Shown here in pieces: positions 15,732 through 25,130 of a stretch of 64,000 bases of DNA; position 1 is the stretch's first letter; every line of letters begins with the position of its first letter. Source of the DNA: Ferdinandcohnia sp047238305 (GTDB taxonomy: Bacteria; Bacillota; Bacilli; Bacillales; Bacillaceae_L); the NCBI RefSeq assembly GCF_047238305.1, contig NZ_JBDFMO010000001.1:3844001-3908000 (forward strand), in the 5' to 3' direction. The notes under the pieces are model-generated. The model had not been told where the DNA came from. It made no database searches and worked only from the letters and a program-made list of their open reading frames with translations. A program made the position numbers and the translations under genes.

Positions 15732-16115
15732 ATGCTTAATGATTTTAAAAAATTCGCTTTAAAGGGAAATGTGATTGACCTTGCAGTCGGGGTTATTATT
15801 GGTGGAGCATTTGGAAAAATCGTTACATCACTTGTGAATGATATTATTATGCCACTAATCGGATTTTTGCTCGGTGGGGTAAACATATCAAAGGCTTCTA
15901 TCCCCTTTAAGGGTGAGGAGATCATGTATGGTGCTTTTCTACAAACAGTTTTGGACTTTTTAATTATTTCTTTCTCTATTTTTCTCTTTATTCGCTTCTT
16001 CCAACGTTTTAAGAAAAAAGAAGAAGAAAAACCTGCTCCAGATCCGACTCCAACAAAAGAAGAAATACTGCTCACAGAAATACGTGATTTATTAAAAGAA
16101 CAACGTGGTAATTAA
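15732..16115 (+). CDS. mscL: Large-conductance mechanosensitive channel MscL
   Basis: A 127-residue MscL that opens under membrane tension to release solutes on hypo-osmotic shock. It has an N-terminal amphipathic helix FKKFALKGNVIDLAVGVIIG leading into TM1, a periplasmic loop, TM2 (VLDFLIISFSIFLFIRFF) and a charged cytoplasmic helix ending LLKEQRGN. AAAGGAGG precedes the ATG. Length matches the family (about 130). It ends at a bidirectional terminator shared with the thioesterase gene. Confidence 0.97.
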   Translation: MLNDFKKFALKGNVIDLAVGVIIGGAFGKIVTSLVNDIIMPLIGFLLGGVNISKASIPFKGEEIMYGAFLQTVLDFLIISFSIFLFIRFFQRFKKKEEEKPAPDPTPTKEEILLTEIRDLLKEQRGN

Positions 16116-16116
16116 T

Positions 16117-16167
16117 AAAAGGTTGTCCAAGTCGAAAATAAAATAGACGATGGACAACCTTTTTTTT
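16117..16167. terminator. Bidirectional terminator between mscL and the thioesterase gene
   Basis: AAAGGTTGTCCA pairs with TGGACAACCTTT and is followed by a long T run. Confidence 0.85.
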
Positions 16168-16684
16168 ATAGTTCCCAAGGTAAAGCGATGCTGAATTTCG
16201 AAGCCATTTTTTCATTTTCTTTTTTTCGCCTTTTTCTATTCTCTGCACGGTCTTTCCCAGATTCATGAAGCATTTTTTCTTCCTCAGATTTCGGTATGAC
16301 TTTCGGAACAGGCTTTGGTTTACCGTTCTCATCTAATGCAACAAACGTTAAAAACGATAATGCACAAATATGCCGTTCGCCCGTATATAAATCCTCTGCA
16401 ATCACTTTTACAAAAACCTCCATCGAGGAACGTCCCGTATATGTAACAAACGCTTCTAAACAAACAGAACTTCCTTCCTGAATCGGATGAAGGAAATCAA
16501 CAGAATCCGTTGATGCTGTTACAACTGGAGAGCGTGAATGACGAACTGCTGCAATGGATGCAACATCATCAATATACGCCATGAGCTTTCCCCCAAACAT
16601 GGTTCCATGATAATTCGTATCAGGCGGAAATACATTACTTGTCTTCACAACAAAAGATTCTTTGCAATACTTTGCTTCTACCAT
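16166..16684 (-). CDS. Hot-dog acyl-CoA thioesterase (YkhA/BFIT type)
   Basis: A 172-residue acyl-CoA hydrolase with a single hot-dog domain. Seen: PPDTNYHGTMFGGKLMAYID (the catalytic Asn/Asp region), DSVDFLHPIQEGSSV and TGRSSMEVFVKV. The C-terminus carries a long charged extension rich in Lys and Glu (about 130-160). It is likely cytosolic and hydrolyses fatty acyl-CoA or branched acyl-CoA. It is convergent with mscL and apparently monocistronic. Confidence 0.88.
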   Translation of the reverse strand: MVEAKYCKESFVVKTSNVFPPDTNYHGTMFGGKLMAYIDDVASIAAVRHSRSPVVTASTDSVDFLHPIQEGSSVCLEAFVTYTGRSSMEVFVKVIAEDLYTGERHICALSFLTFVALDENGKPKPVPKVIPKSEEEKMLHESGKDRAENRKRRKKENEKMASKFSIALPWEL

Positions 16685-16789
16685 ATGAAAATTCCCCTTG
16701 TTCTTTTTTAGTATTCTTCTCGTAAATCTTATTTGTAATACTGCACAATAATCATCCTATGTCTTCGTAATTCGACTTTCAATCATTTT

Positions 16790-16822
16790 TAAAAGAAAGA
16801 CGCTAGCCAAATTGGCTAACGC
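16790..16822 (-). terminator. Terminator of the BASS transporter gene
   Basis: GCGTTAGCCA pairs with TGGCTAGCGT (one mismatch allowed) on the minus strand, followed by CTTTCTTTT. Confidence 0.65.
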
Positions 16823-16825
16823 TGG

Positions 16826-17791
16826 TTATGCAGAGAACTTTCTTTCAAGTCCATCGAATGAATATACACGATCAATGAATAAAGCGTAAATTGAAGCTAA
16901 TATCTGTTGGAAGAGCATCCCCACTACGACTGGAACAGCGACTTCAGCTGGGAAGAATGTAATGGCAATGACGGCTCCGGCACTAATATTGCGCATGCCC
17001 CCCGTGAAGATAAGAGCAATTATGACATCTGAGTCTAATTTCATGAAACGACCTATTCCCCATGCGATTAAATAACCACAAAAAGCAATAAAGAAAACGA
17101 CCGCTCCGATCAGTATCAATTTCAGGTTTACATTTTTCAAATAGGGTGCTATATCGGCACTATTGATCATCACCACTACTCCAAGGCCAATCTTTGAAAA
17201 AGGCGCTAGGTTTGGGCTAAGAGTTTTTGTGCATTTTCCTTTTGTCACATGGTTAACGAGCATACCAAGAATGGAAGGCAGCACGACCATGAAAAAAAGA
17301 CCCTGCATAATACTTAAAATATCCATTTCAACATTACTACCGACAAATAACGTTAAACTATACGGAACAACAAATGGTGAAATCAACGTATCAATTAAGA
17401 TAATAGAGAGTGTAAGTGCAATATTTCCGTGCTTCATCGCAACCCAGATAAAGCTTGAAATTCCAGTGGGAATTACCACTGCCAAAATCAACCCAGTAAT
17501 TGTAAAGCTGTCGCCTGGAAAGGTTAAATGCCCAACAATCCAAGCCCATGCAGGCATGATTAAATGTAATGTAAAAAGAGCAATCAAGATTGGGAATGGA
17601 TGTGTGATTGCTCGTTTTAATGAACTAAAACTTGAACTTAATGCTCCTGAAAACGTGATAAATGCAAAAATCCATGGTACTAAATACGAAAAAGGAGCCA
17701 AATATGCAGTTAATAAGACACCCAATACTACACTTGTAGGTGTAATGAGTGGCATCAGTTTCTCTAATTTTTTGTTGAGCTTCTGTAACAT
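16826..17791 (-). CDS. Bile acid:sodium symporter (BASS) family transporter
   Basis: About 321 residues with some nine to ten hydrophobic helices. Family-like sequence includes TPTSVVLGVLLTAYLAPF, VIPTGISSFIWVAMKHGNIAL and FTGGMRNISAGAVIAITFFP. The BASS family uses sodium to carry organic anions such as keto acids or pantoate. The substrate here is unknown. Three consecutive ATGs occur at the start; the third (17791) has the best spacing to AGGAG. Confidence 0.82.
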   Translation of the reverse strand: MLQKLNKKLEKLMPLITPTSVVLGVLLTAYLAPFSYLVPWIFAFITFSGALSSSFSSLKRAITHPFPILIALFTLHLIMPAWAWIVGHLTFPGDSFTITGLILAVVIPTGISSFIWVAMKHGNIALTLSIILIDTLISPFVVPYSLTLFVGSNVEMDILSIMQGLFFMVVLPSILGMLVNHVTKGKCTKTLSPNLAPFSKIGLGVVVMINSADIAPYLKNVNLKLILIGAVVFFIAFCGYLIAWGIGRFMKLDSDVIIALIFTGGMRNISAGAVIAITFFPAEVAVPVVVGMLFQQILASIYALFIDRVYSFDGLERKFSA

Positions 17792-17910
17792 CATCATTCT
17801 CCTAGTTTAATAATCTACCACTATAAGTCCATTTTTTTAGTATACTACAATTTTAGCATTTTAGAGGTTGTCTATTAAAGGAAATCAGTAAACTTGGGTA
17901 TTAGGACTGA

Positions 17911-17951
17911 AAATGAGAAAAGCATCATCACAAAGTGACAATGCTTTTCTC
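17911..17951 (-). terminator. Terminator of the small acidic protein gene
   Basis: GAGAAAAGCAT pairs with ATGCTTTTCTC, followed on the minus strand by ATTTTCAG. Confidence 0.65.
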
Positions 17952-17956
17952 TATGA

Positions 17957-18109
17957 TTAGCTCGGATCATTTTCGTCATATGAAAGGGTTGTGACCTTTG
18001 TGTAGTCACCTTTTTCAATTTCCTTCATTGACGCATCTTCTCTTAATTCCTCTTCTGTGTCCATTCCAACTGCAATTGTTGGCTCTTCTTTATTTTGACG
18101 TTTTTTCAT
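17957..18109 (-). CDS. Small acidic hypothetical protein
   Basis: Fifty residues, starting MKKRQNKEE and rich in Glu and Asp, with no hydrophobic segment. The ATG at 18109 has AAAGGAG nine bases upstream. A longer in-frame ATG at 18166 has no such site. Small charged proteins like this are common in spore formers, but I cannot assign a family. It has its own terminator. Confidence 0.6.
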   Translation of the reverse strand: MKKRQNKEEPTIAVGMDTEEELREDASMKEIEKGDYTKVTTLSYDENDPS

Positions 18110-18286
18110 AGGTAACCACTCCTTTCTTTTAGTATTCCCTATAGTTGGGTATGATACAAAAAACAACCGTGTTTTCAGAATAGTATTTTTATGCGAATGG
18201 AAGCATTTTTATAAAAATAACTCTCGCATTTTTATGCAATTTGTTATAAAGTAGGATTTGTGACTTTTTAATGAGGTGAAACAACT

Positions 18287-19648
18287 ATGGCAGTTCAAAA
18301 ACAACAAGAGAAACCAGTAGCGACTGATTATTTAAAATTTATTATTCCATCCTTAATTGGAATTATTTTATTTATCGTACCCTTTCAATATCAGGATACA
18401 TTCACAATTCCTGTTGCCATTTTAGCAGGCATTGTTCAAGATTTATTAGGCGATTCAATTCCTTATATTATGACCGGTTTAATCGCCATTACTGGGATTA
18501 TTTCGATTTTAACAGTATTCATCAAACCTGCATTTATTACGAAATCTCCGTTTTTATCGGGACTTTTTTATGTGTCTCCAGTGTGGGTTGTAACAAGAAT
18601 TTTAGGGATGATTTTTTCAATTATGACCCTCTTCAAGCTTGGTCCTTCCGCTATTTGGTCGGATGCAACTGGTGGTACTTTGCTATTTGATTTAATTCCT
18701 GTTCTATTTTCTGTCTTTTTATTTGCAGGACTGTTTTTACCATTATTGCTTGATTTTGGTCTACTAGAGCTATTTGGAGCATTACTGACGAAGGTGATGC
18801 GTCCCCTTTTCAAATTACCCGGACGTTCATCCGTTGACGCCATCGCTTCTTGGTTAGGCGATGGAACCGTTGGTGTTCTTCTTACAAATAAGCAATATGA
18901 AGAAGGCTACTATACAAAAAGGGAAGCAGCCATTATTGGAACGACTTTCTCAGTTGTTTCCATCACGTTTACAGTGGTGATATTAGCTCAAATGGGATTA
19001 CAGAATATGTTTGCGCAGTTCTATTTTACAATCCTACTTGCAGGTTTTGTTGCGGCGATTATTACACCAAGAATCCCGCCATTATCAAGAAAATCGGATA
19101 CGTATTATGAAGGTACTACACAAAAGGCGGACGAAACTATTCCAGGCAATGTAAGTCGTTTCAAGTGGGGAATGGAACAAGCTGTCTACCAAGCGAAAAA
19201 AAGCGAAGGCGTTTCGAAAGTAGTCAAAGGCGGCATGCAAAACGTCTTAGATATGTGGTTGGGTGTTGTTCCAGTCGTTATGGCAATCGGAACAATCGCA
19301 CTTCTGATTGCGGAATATACTCCGATCTTCAAATATCTTGGCGCACCTTTCGTACCGATTCTAGCCTTACTTCAAGTGCCAGAGGCGGTTGCCGCATCTG
19401 AAACGATGGTAATCGGATTTGCAGACATGTTCCTCCCTACAATTATTGGGGCAGATATCGAGAATGATCTTACACGATTTGTTATTGCAGGAGTATCCAT
19501 TACACAGTTAATCTACATGTCTGAGGTTGGTGGATTATTACTCGGTTCTAAATTACCCGTATCGTTCCTAGACTTAGTCATTATCTTTTTACAGCGGACG
19601 CTGATTACCTTACCCATTATTGTAGGAATGGCCTATTTGTTTTTTTAA
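18287..19648 (+). CDS. YjiH family membrane protein (nucleoside-recognition/Gate domain)
   Basis: A 453-residue polytopic membrane protein. Seen: LSGLFYVSPVWVVTRILGM, the Gate-type motif SWLGDGTVGVLLTNKQYEEGYYTKREAAIIGTTFS region (about 188-222), and VAASETMVIGFADMFLPTIIG in the second half. YjiH-type proteins contain nucleoside-recognition domains, but their substrates are not established. ATGAGGTG precedes the ATG. It is followed by a bidirectional terminator. Confidence 0.82.
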   Translation: MAVQKQQEKPVATDYLKFIIPSLIGIILFIVPFQYQDTFTIPVAILAGIVQDLLGDSIPYIMTGLIAITGIISILTVFIKPAFITKSPFLSGLFYVSPVWVVTRILGMIFSIMTLFKLGPSAIWSDATGGTLLFDLIPVLFSVFLFAGLFLPLLLDFGLLELFGALLTKVMRPLFKLPGRSSVDAIASWLGDGTVGVLLTNKQYEEGYYTKREAAIIGTTFSVVSITFTVVILAQMGLQNMFAQFYFTILLAGFVAAIITPRIPPLSRKSDTYYEGTTQKADETIPGNVSRFKWGMEQAVYQAKKSEGVSKVVKGGMQNVLDMWLGVVPVVMAIGTIALLIAEYTPIFKYLGAPFVPILALLQVPEAVAASETMVIGFADMFLPTIIGADIENDLTRFVIAGVSITQLIYMSEVGGLLLGSKLPVSFLDLVIIFLQRTLITLPIIVGMAYLFF

Positions 19649-19726
19649 ACGTTTGATTTTGTGCTAATGACCATAGGGGTCAGTTTATCAGCCATTAAAA
19701 TGAAATAATGACCATAAAACACAAGT

Positions 19727-19760
19727 AAGCCCTACGAATTAATCCTTCGTAGGGCTTTTT
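19727..19760. terminator. Bidirectional terminator
   Basis: AAGCCCTACGAA pairs with TTCGTAGGGCTT, followed by TTT. It lies between convergent genes. Confidence 0.85.
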
Positions 19761-19772
19761 ACATCAAAAATA

Positions 19773-20780
19773 TCAAACCTTCACCGGAACTTCTTCCTTC
19801 GAAAAGCCTTCTTGGTAAATTCGACTAATGATCGACTCAATTTCAGGCTCTTCTACCGTCAAATCCGTAATATTATGGGTCTGAGTAATTTGGGAAATCA
19901 CATCTGACGCAGAATAATCATCACGATTGAAACGAATCCATTTTCGGTTTCCTTCCTCTTTGCAGATTTCCCCATTCGATATCTGTAAGTCGATTCCATT
20001 TTCCTCAACATCAACAATTAATGTCCGCATTTTACCATAACGTGACTTAACTGATGCAATCTCGCCATCATACACTTTTTGACCATGATCAATTAAAACC
20101 ATTCGCTTACATAGCTTTTCAATGTCTTCCATATCGTGGGTAGTTAAAATCACCGTCACATTTCGAAGCTTATTGATTTCTTGAATAAATTCCCGCATTT
20201 TTTCTTTCGCAACGACATCAAGACCAATCGTTGGCTCATCCAAAAACAAGATGTCCGGATCATGTAGCAGGGATGCAGCAATGTCTGCTCTCATTCGCTG
20301 ACCTAGTGAAAGCTGACGAACAGGCGTGTTCAAAAACTCACCTAAGCCTAAAATTTCTGTAAAAGTGTCCATATTTTCTTTATAACGGACTACTGGAACA
20401 CGGTAAATTTCCTTAAGTAATTCGAATGATTCAATCGTTGGCAGGTCCCACCAAAGCTGCGTCCGTTGACCAAACACCACACCAATGTTTTTCGCATTTT
20501 CCTTCCGATTTTCATAAGGGATAATCCCGTTAACACGGATTGACCCGCTTGATGGAACTAGAATGCCGGTAAGCATTTTGATTGTCGTTGATTTCCCAGC
20601 ACCATTTGGTCCAATGTATCCAACCATTTCCCCTTTTTCAATCGAAAATGTGATGTCTTTAACTGCTTCTTTCGTTTCAAATTGCCGGTTCACTACACTT
20701 TTTAAAGCCCCCATGAACCCGGTCTCCCTTTTTGCAATCTTAAATTCTTTTCGTACATGTTCGACCTCAATTATAGCCAA
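19773..20780 (-). CDS. ABC transporter ATP-binding protein (daunorubicin/viologen exporter type)
   Basis: A 335-residue ATPase. Walker A is GPNGAGKS (57-64), the signature LSLGQRMRADIA, and Walker B with LFLDEPTIGLD. A C-terminal extension of about 90 residues is typical of the DrrA-like group. It energises the two membrane proteins encoded immediately upstream in the same operon. Substrates of this three-gene type include antibiotics or lipids and, in some bacteria, viologens; none can be assigned here. The 18-bp gap to the next gene indicates cotranscription. Confidence 0.88.
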   Translation of the reverse strand: MAIIEVEHVRKEFKIAKRETGFMGALKSVVNRQFETKEAVKDITFSIEKGEMVGYIGPNGAGKSTTIKMLTGILVPSSGSIRVNGIIPYENRKENAKNIGVVFGQRTQLWWDLPTIESFELLKEIYRVPVVRYKENMDTFTEILGLGEFLNTPVRQLSLGQRMRADIAASLLHDPDILFLDEPTIGLDVVAKEKMREFIQEINKLRNVTVILTTHDMEDIEKLCKRMVLIDHGQKVYDGEIASVKSRYGKMRTLIVDVEENGIDLQISNGEICKEEGNRKWIRFNRDDYSASDVISQITQTHNITDLTVEEPEIESIISRIYQEGFSKEEVPVKV

Positions 20781-20798
20781 GATAGGAACCCCCTTTTT

Positions 20799-21608
20799 TT
20801 ATGAGCCAGCACTTTTATATCGACTTAAACCAAGCATCCACACATGATATGCCATGATAAAAAACACGATTCCCACAAGTGGTGTAAAATACCCAATATA
20901 GGAAGGGAAATAAGGTGTTTCCTTTTCTAAAATCACCGCTGCTGGGAAATAGTTCACAAACCCAAATGGAACAACAAACGCAGTTACCCATTGGACCACT
21001 TTTGGATAAATCGCAAGAGGATAGTTCGTTAAATTTCGTGCTGGATACATCACGACCCAATAAAAACGCTCTGATTTTGTCGTCCAGAAGGCAATTGCCG
21101 AAATAAACACGAGTAGTCCCCCTTGAACCAATATCCCTCCGATAACTGCACTAAGTAAAAAGAGGATTTTTCCAAATTGCCAATGAATATCAAGGGCAGT
21201 GCTCACCCAAATAAAGACCAATATACTAAAAATGAACTGACCCGCTGCCCCAATATCAAATTTCATCGCCATAAAATGAAAGAATGGATTGATGGGGCGA
21301 ACGAGGAACCGGTCAAAGGTACCATTTACAATATACGTATCCAAGCTTCTAAAATGGAAAAAGAGAATGATACAAAATCCCCATGACAAAACGGCAAGTG
21401 CAAATAAAAAGAGCAACTCATAGAAATTCCATTTTCCTAGTTCTTTAAATTGATAGAGCATAACCCACATCGTGATAGCAGTACCTGTATAGGCTGCGAC
21501 CATCCCAACAATGCGCATGATAAATGCAAAGCGATACTGCATTTGGGCACGGACACCTGCTCCGACGAGTCGAAAATATAATTTCATGTAATCGATTATA
21601 TTTTTCAT
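20799..21608 (-). CDS. ABC-2 family permease (DUF990-like), second membrane subunit
   Basis: A 269-residue protein with about six hydrophobic helices. The family-typical motif FDRFLVRPINPFFHFMA (about 99-115) lies in a cytoplasmic loop. The N-terminal LYFRLVGAGVRAQMQYR is characteristic of this permease group. It should form a heterodimer with the product of the gene starting at 22418. It is only 3 bp from that gene, so translation is likely coupled. Confidence 0.85.
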   Translation of the reverse strand: MKNIIDYMKLYFRLVGAGVRAQMQYRFAFIMRIVGMVAAYTGTAITMWVMLYQFKELGKWNFYELLFLFALAVLSWGFCIILFFHFRSLDTYIVNGTFDRFLVRPINPFFHFMAMKFDIGAAGQFIFSILVFIWVSTALDIHWQFGKILFLLSAVIGGILVQGGLLVFISAIAFWTTKSERFYWVVMYPARNLTNYPLAIYPKVVQWVTAFVVPFGFVNYFPAAVILEKETPYFPSYIGYFTPLVGIVFFIMAYHVWMLGLSRYKSAGS

Positions 21609-21611
21609 GCT

Positions 21612-22418
21612 TCACCCTCCCTGCACGATCACTTTGTTTGATGCTTTACTCCAAACAAATCGGAGGATTCCATACGAAACTGCTACCCAAAATAACTGAA
21701 TCCCAATTGATAGAAAGACCTCGTTACCTGAAATCTCTTCTATGAAAATAGCATTCGGAATAAAATAGATTCCTTGAAATGGTAAATAGTATGCAAGCGT
21801 TTGCAACCAACCTGGGAAAAACCACAACGGGATGACAGATCCGGATAGAAGTGAAACAGAAAAATAAAAGACATCCTCGATTCCTCCGGTTTCAATGAGC
21901 CAGAATGTGAATAAGCCAAATGTCAGTTCAATACAATATCGAATGAGAAAGCCTAAAAACCCTGAAATAACAAATAAAATCCACGTCTGCCATGAGGTTG
22001 GCAAGCTCAGATCAACAAAGAAAAACAACAGAATATATAACGGGACCAACGCGGTTAACATATAAAATGCGACACTGCCGAAATCGGCAAACAAATAGCG
22101 TAACGGCACATCAAAAGGTCTCATTAATTCGAGTGCGATGTCACCTGTTCGAACCTTTTCCTGCAGCTCCCATAATGGCGTACCCGCACCATTCACTGCG
22201 GTTAAAAATTGACTGACGACAACATAGGTAAGCATGGCTGTTAAAGAAATTCCACTTGCTTCTTCTTTACCAGCATACAGTGCATACCAAATTGACATCC
22301 ACATTAGTAGAAAGATAATATTTGAAACCAACCTTGTCCACACATCAAATCGATAGGCGGCTGACCTCATAAAGGCTTTTCTCGTAAAAGCCGTATACAT
22401 TTTTACCGTATCCATCAA
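21612..22418 (-). CDS. ABC-2 family permease, first membrane subunit
   Basis: A 268-residue integral membrane protein with about six helices. The paired motif VRTGDIALELMRPFDVPLRYL (about 89-109) corresponds to the FDRFLVRP region of its partner. The N-terminus YTAFTRKAFMRSAAYRFDVW is typical of the family. It is the first gene of the three-gene exporter operon. No regulator gene is adjacent. Confidence 0.85.
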   Translation of the reverse strand: MMDTVKMYTAFTRKAFMRSAAYRFDVWTRLVSNIIFLLMWMSIWYALYAGKEEASGISLTAMLTYVVVSQFLTAVNGAGTPLWELQEKVRTGDIALELMRPFDVPLRYLFADFGSVAFYMLTALVPLYILLFFFVDLSLPTSWQTWILFVISGFLGFLIRYCIELTFGLFTFWLIETGGIEDVFYFSVSLLSGSVIPLWFFPGWLQTLAYYLPFQGIYFIPNAIFIEEISGNEVFLSIGIQLFWVAVSYGILRFVWSKASNKVIVQGG

Positions 22419-22484
22419 GTCACCTACTAGACATTTGCTTTTAACAAATTTTTCTTTATAGTAGCATAATTACCTCCATTTCGA

Positions 22485-23822
22485 CTAGGCTCTTTCTTTC
22501 TTTTTAGAGCCTAGTCGTGTAACAGTTTGTTCAATTAAGATGGCGACAATTGTTCCCAGAACGAGTCCATTATTTAATATCGATGTTAAAATAGGGGGCA
22601 CATCCTTGAAAGCATCTGAAGGTACGAACATCGACCCTACCCCAACAAATAACGAAAACACAATGATCATTCGGGAACGACTTTTATTCAACAAGTTTTC
22701 AAATGCAGCTAACGCAGGCAACATGAGATTAGCGAAAATGATAAATACTGTTGCATACCCAATTGGTGCCGGCAATCCTGAAACAAAGTTCATGATTTTT
22801 GGAAAAAAACTAATGCCGACTAAAATAAAACTACCGACAATAAAAGGAAGTCTTGTATTGATTTTCGTGGTTGCAATAAAACCTGCCGCTCCTGAGATGG
22901 GAACGGGTGCAACCGCTGAAAAAATTCCTGCGAGGATTTGGTTAACCCCTGCCATAAATCCAGCCGGACGATATCTAGTTTTTTCAGTTTTAATTTGTTG
23001 GGAGTGGAGCACCTGCTCAACAACTCTTATGCTTGCGATTAAATTTGTTAACAGCAATAACGTCACAAGGATCGCTGTGGCAATCATTCCACTATCAAAG
23101 ACTGGACTTCCAAAGGAAAAGATACGAGGGAATTCCATCCATTTATTCGATGTCACTTTGATTGGCTCAGTAAGGCCGAAAATAGCAAAAATGATCCAAC
23201 CAAGGGCTAAGCTAATAAGAACGGAGTATTGCCTTAATGCTCGAGGTCCCTTTTCTGCAAAAACAAACGTAAAAAGAATAATAAACAGACAAATCACTAG
23301 GATTTTTAAATTAACCGTTTCTTCGCCCCGGTAACCCACCCCAAAGATTCCATTTAAAAATGAACCACTTAGTTGAAGTGAAAGCAAAATCAAATAAGTC
23401 CCTGTTACAACCGGTGTAAATAATTTTGAAATTCGATCAATAATTCCAAGTACACTTAAAAGCATAAATAATATTCCACTAACCAAAATCCCCGCTTCTA
23501 TCGCTCGGAGTGTATCTTCCCCTGAGCCATACAAGGTTGGCCCTAGACCTGCATAAATGATAAACACGCCCCACCATAAACCGGCCGGCCCTTCATTAAT
23601 CGGCAGACGGTGCCCAAAATACACTTGAACTAAGCTTGCTAATCCGAGTAATAGGAAGGTCCGCGAAACAAAACTAGCTGTTTCTACTGGGGCCATTCCA
23701 TAAAGAGCTGCTATCGCGATTGGCGCCACAATCGAGCTTGCAATGATAAACGCAAGCCATTGTAATGAACTAAAAAACACTTTCACTATTCTCATCCCTA
23801 TTCGATTATGTATGATTTTCAT
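22485..23822 (-). CDS. NCS2-family purine/pyrimidine permease
   Basis: About 445 residues with 12 to 14 hydrophobic segments. It resembles uracil/xanthine permeases: INEGPAGLWWGVFIIYAGLG, PVVTGTYLILLSLQLSGSF and APVPISGAAGFIATT match conserved NCS2 regions. The start is uncertain. ATG at 23822 has GCGGGA nearby, GTG at 23786 has AGGG nine bases upstream, and an ATG at 23861 also fits the frame. I saw no purine box or purine riboswitch upstream. A dispersed repeat lies between this gene and the divergent oxidoreductase. Confidence 0.8.
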   Translation of the reverse strand: MKIIHNRIGMRIVKVFFSSLQWLAFIIASSIVAPIAIAALYGMAPVETASFVSRTFLLLGLASLVQVYFGHRLPINEGPAGLWWGVFIIYAGLGPTLYGSGEDTLRAIEAGILVSGILFMLLSVLGIIDRISKLFTPVVTGTYLILLSLQLSGSFLNGIFGVGYRGEETVNLKILVICLFIILFTFVFAEKGPRALRQYSVLISLALGWIIFAIFGLTEPIKVTSNKWMEFPRIFSFGSPVFDSGMIATAILVTLLLLTNLIASIRVVEQVLHSQQIKTEKTRYRPAGFMAGVNQILAGIFSAVAPVPISGAAGFIATTKINTRLPFIVGSFILVGISFFPKIMNFVSGLPAPIGYATVFIIFANLMLPALAAFENLLNKSRSRMIIVFSLFVGVGSMFVPSDAFKDVPPILTSILNNGLVLGTIVAILIEQTVTRLGSKKKERA

Positions 23823-23898
23823 TTTATCCCGCATTAACGGGCAGTAAAATAATTTTAGCATAAGCTAAGTGTTTAAGTGGAAAATAACTGCCCGTAAA

Positions 23899-24014
23899 AG
23901 CCCGATTAAGAAGAACAAAGACTAAGAACGCCACGTCCTGTGGCAACGTCTTTGTGACCCACATCGTATGGCCCTCAACTAACAATCATTGGGGAAGAAG
24001 CCCCCCAATGATTG
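23899..24014. repeat. Dispersed palindromic repeat, copy C (reverse orientation)
   Basis: CAAAGACTAAGAACGCCACG, CCTGTGGCAACGTCTTTGTG and GACCCACATCGTATGGCC are the reverse complement, with few changes, of the middle part of copy B at 49119-49268. It is followed by a perfect hairpin CAATCATTGGGG/CCCCAATGATTG (23983-24014) in the 240-bp divergent intergenic region. Confidence 0.75.
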
Positions 24015-24100
24015 AAGTTTCACTTTATCATTTTTTTCAATTTGTGTATGTCTGATATAATCTAGTATATGCTGTAATTTTTGTTTATGGAGGAAAATAT

Positions 24101-25084
24101 ATGATTCGTTTTGGAATAATTGGAACTAACTGGATAACAGATGCATTTTTAGAAGCAACAAAAGCAATCGAGGATTTTTCATTAACGGCTGTTTACTCGC
24201 GTACAGAGGAACGCGCAATGGAGTTTGCTGAAAATTATCAAGCACCCTATATCTTTACATCGATTGAGGAAATGGCACAATCTGATGTAATTGATGCAGT
24301 TTATATCGCAAGCCCGACTTCCTTTCACGCCTCTCAAGCTATTATTTTATTGAATCATGGCAAGCATGTTCTTTGTGAGAAACCGATTGCCTCAAATACG
24401 AGAGAACTAAAAGAAATGATTCAAGCGGCAAAGGAAAATCAAGTGCTCTTAATGGAAGCTTTGAAGTCCGGATTTCTCCCTTCTTATGCAAACATTCGCG
24501 AGAACTTACACAAAATCGGTCCAGTTCGCCGCTATTTTGCGAGCTATTGTCAATATTCATCCCGCTATGATGCCTATAAGGAAGGTACCGTATTAAATGC
24601 CTTTAAACCTGAATTTTCGAATGGTTCGTTAATGGATATTGGCGTGTACTGTGTATATCCAATGGTTCAATTATTTGGAAAGCCCGATTCGATCAAAGCA
24701 AGTGGTTTAATGCTTAATTCTGGTGTGGATGGTGAAGGGAGTATCCTTGCCCATTACGAGGAGATGGAGGGTATGATGATGTTTTCGAAAATCACGAATT
24801 CATACATCCCTTCTGAAATTCAAGGTGAAAATGGTAGCATTCTGATTGATAAAATCTCTTCACCTGAAAAAGTTGAAATTCGTTATCGGGATGGAAAAGT
24901 GGAAGATCTTTCAATCCTTCCCGAGCAGCACACGATGTATTATGAGGCAAAGGAATTTATCGAGTTGATTAAAAATGGTTCAATCCAATCAACTGTCAAT
25001 ACATACGAAAACTCATTGGCTGTAATGGAAATCCTAGACGAAGCCCGGCAGCAAATGGGACTCGTATTTCCTGCAGATCAATAA
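24101..25084 (+). CDS. Gfo/Idh/MocA family oxidoreductase
   Basis: A 327-residue NAD(P)-dependent dehydrogenase. The N-terminal Rossmann motif is GIIGTNWI, and the family signature reads HVLCEKPIASN (about 90-100), with the conserved lysine of EKP. A C-terminal alpha/beta domain contains GSLMDIGVYCVYPM. Substrates of this family are usually sugars, inositols or cyclitols, and no neighbour indicates which. TGGAGG lies upstream of the ATG. It appears monocistronic. Confidence 0.87.
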   Translation: MIRFGIIGTNWITDAFLEATKAIEDFSLTAVYSRTEERAMEFAENYQAPYIFTSIEEMAQSDVIDAVYIASPTSFHASQAIILLNHGKHVLCEKPIASNTRELKEMIQAAKENQVLLMEALKSGFLPSYANIRENLHKIGPVRRYFASYCQYSSRYDAYKEGTVLNAFKPEFSNGSLMDIGVYCVYPMVQLFGKPDSIKASGLMLNSGVDGEGSILAHYEEMEGMMMFSKITNSYIPSEIQGENGSILIDKISSPEKVEIRYRDGKVEDLSILPEQHTMYYEAKEFIELIKNGSIQSTVNTYENSLAVMEILDEARQQMGLVFPADQ

Positions 25085-25085
25085 G

Positions 25086-25122
25086 TTAAAACGCTTGCGA
25101 CACAATCATGTCGCAAGCGTAA
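25086..25122. terminator. Intrinsic hairpin between convergent genes
   Basis: ACGCTTGCGACA pairs with TGTCGCAAGCGT, a perfect stem. The T run (TTTTAAC) is present on the minus strand only. Confidence 0.7.
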
Positions 25123-25130
25123 TGTATACC

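Noticed and set aside
17163..17810. 215-codon plus-strand ORF
   Set aside because: It is antisense to the BASS transporter gene, whose membrane helices and motifs are clear. No ribosome site.
22540..23334. 264-codon plus-strand ORF
   Set aside because: It is antisense to the NCS2 permease gene. Its composition is unlike a real protein, and it has no ribosome site or homologue that I recognise.
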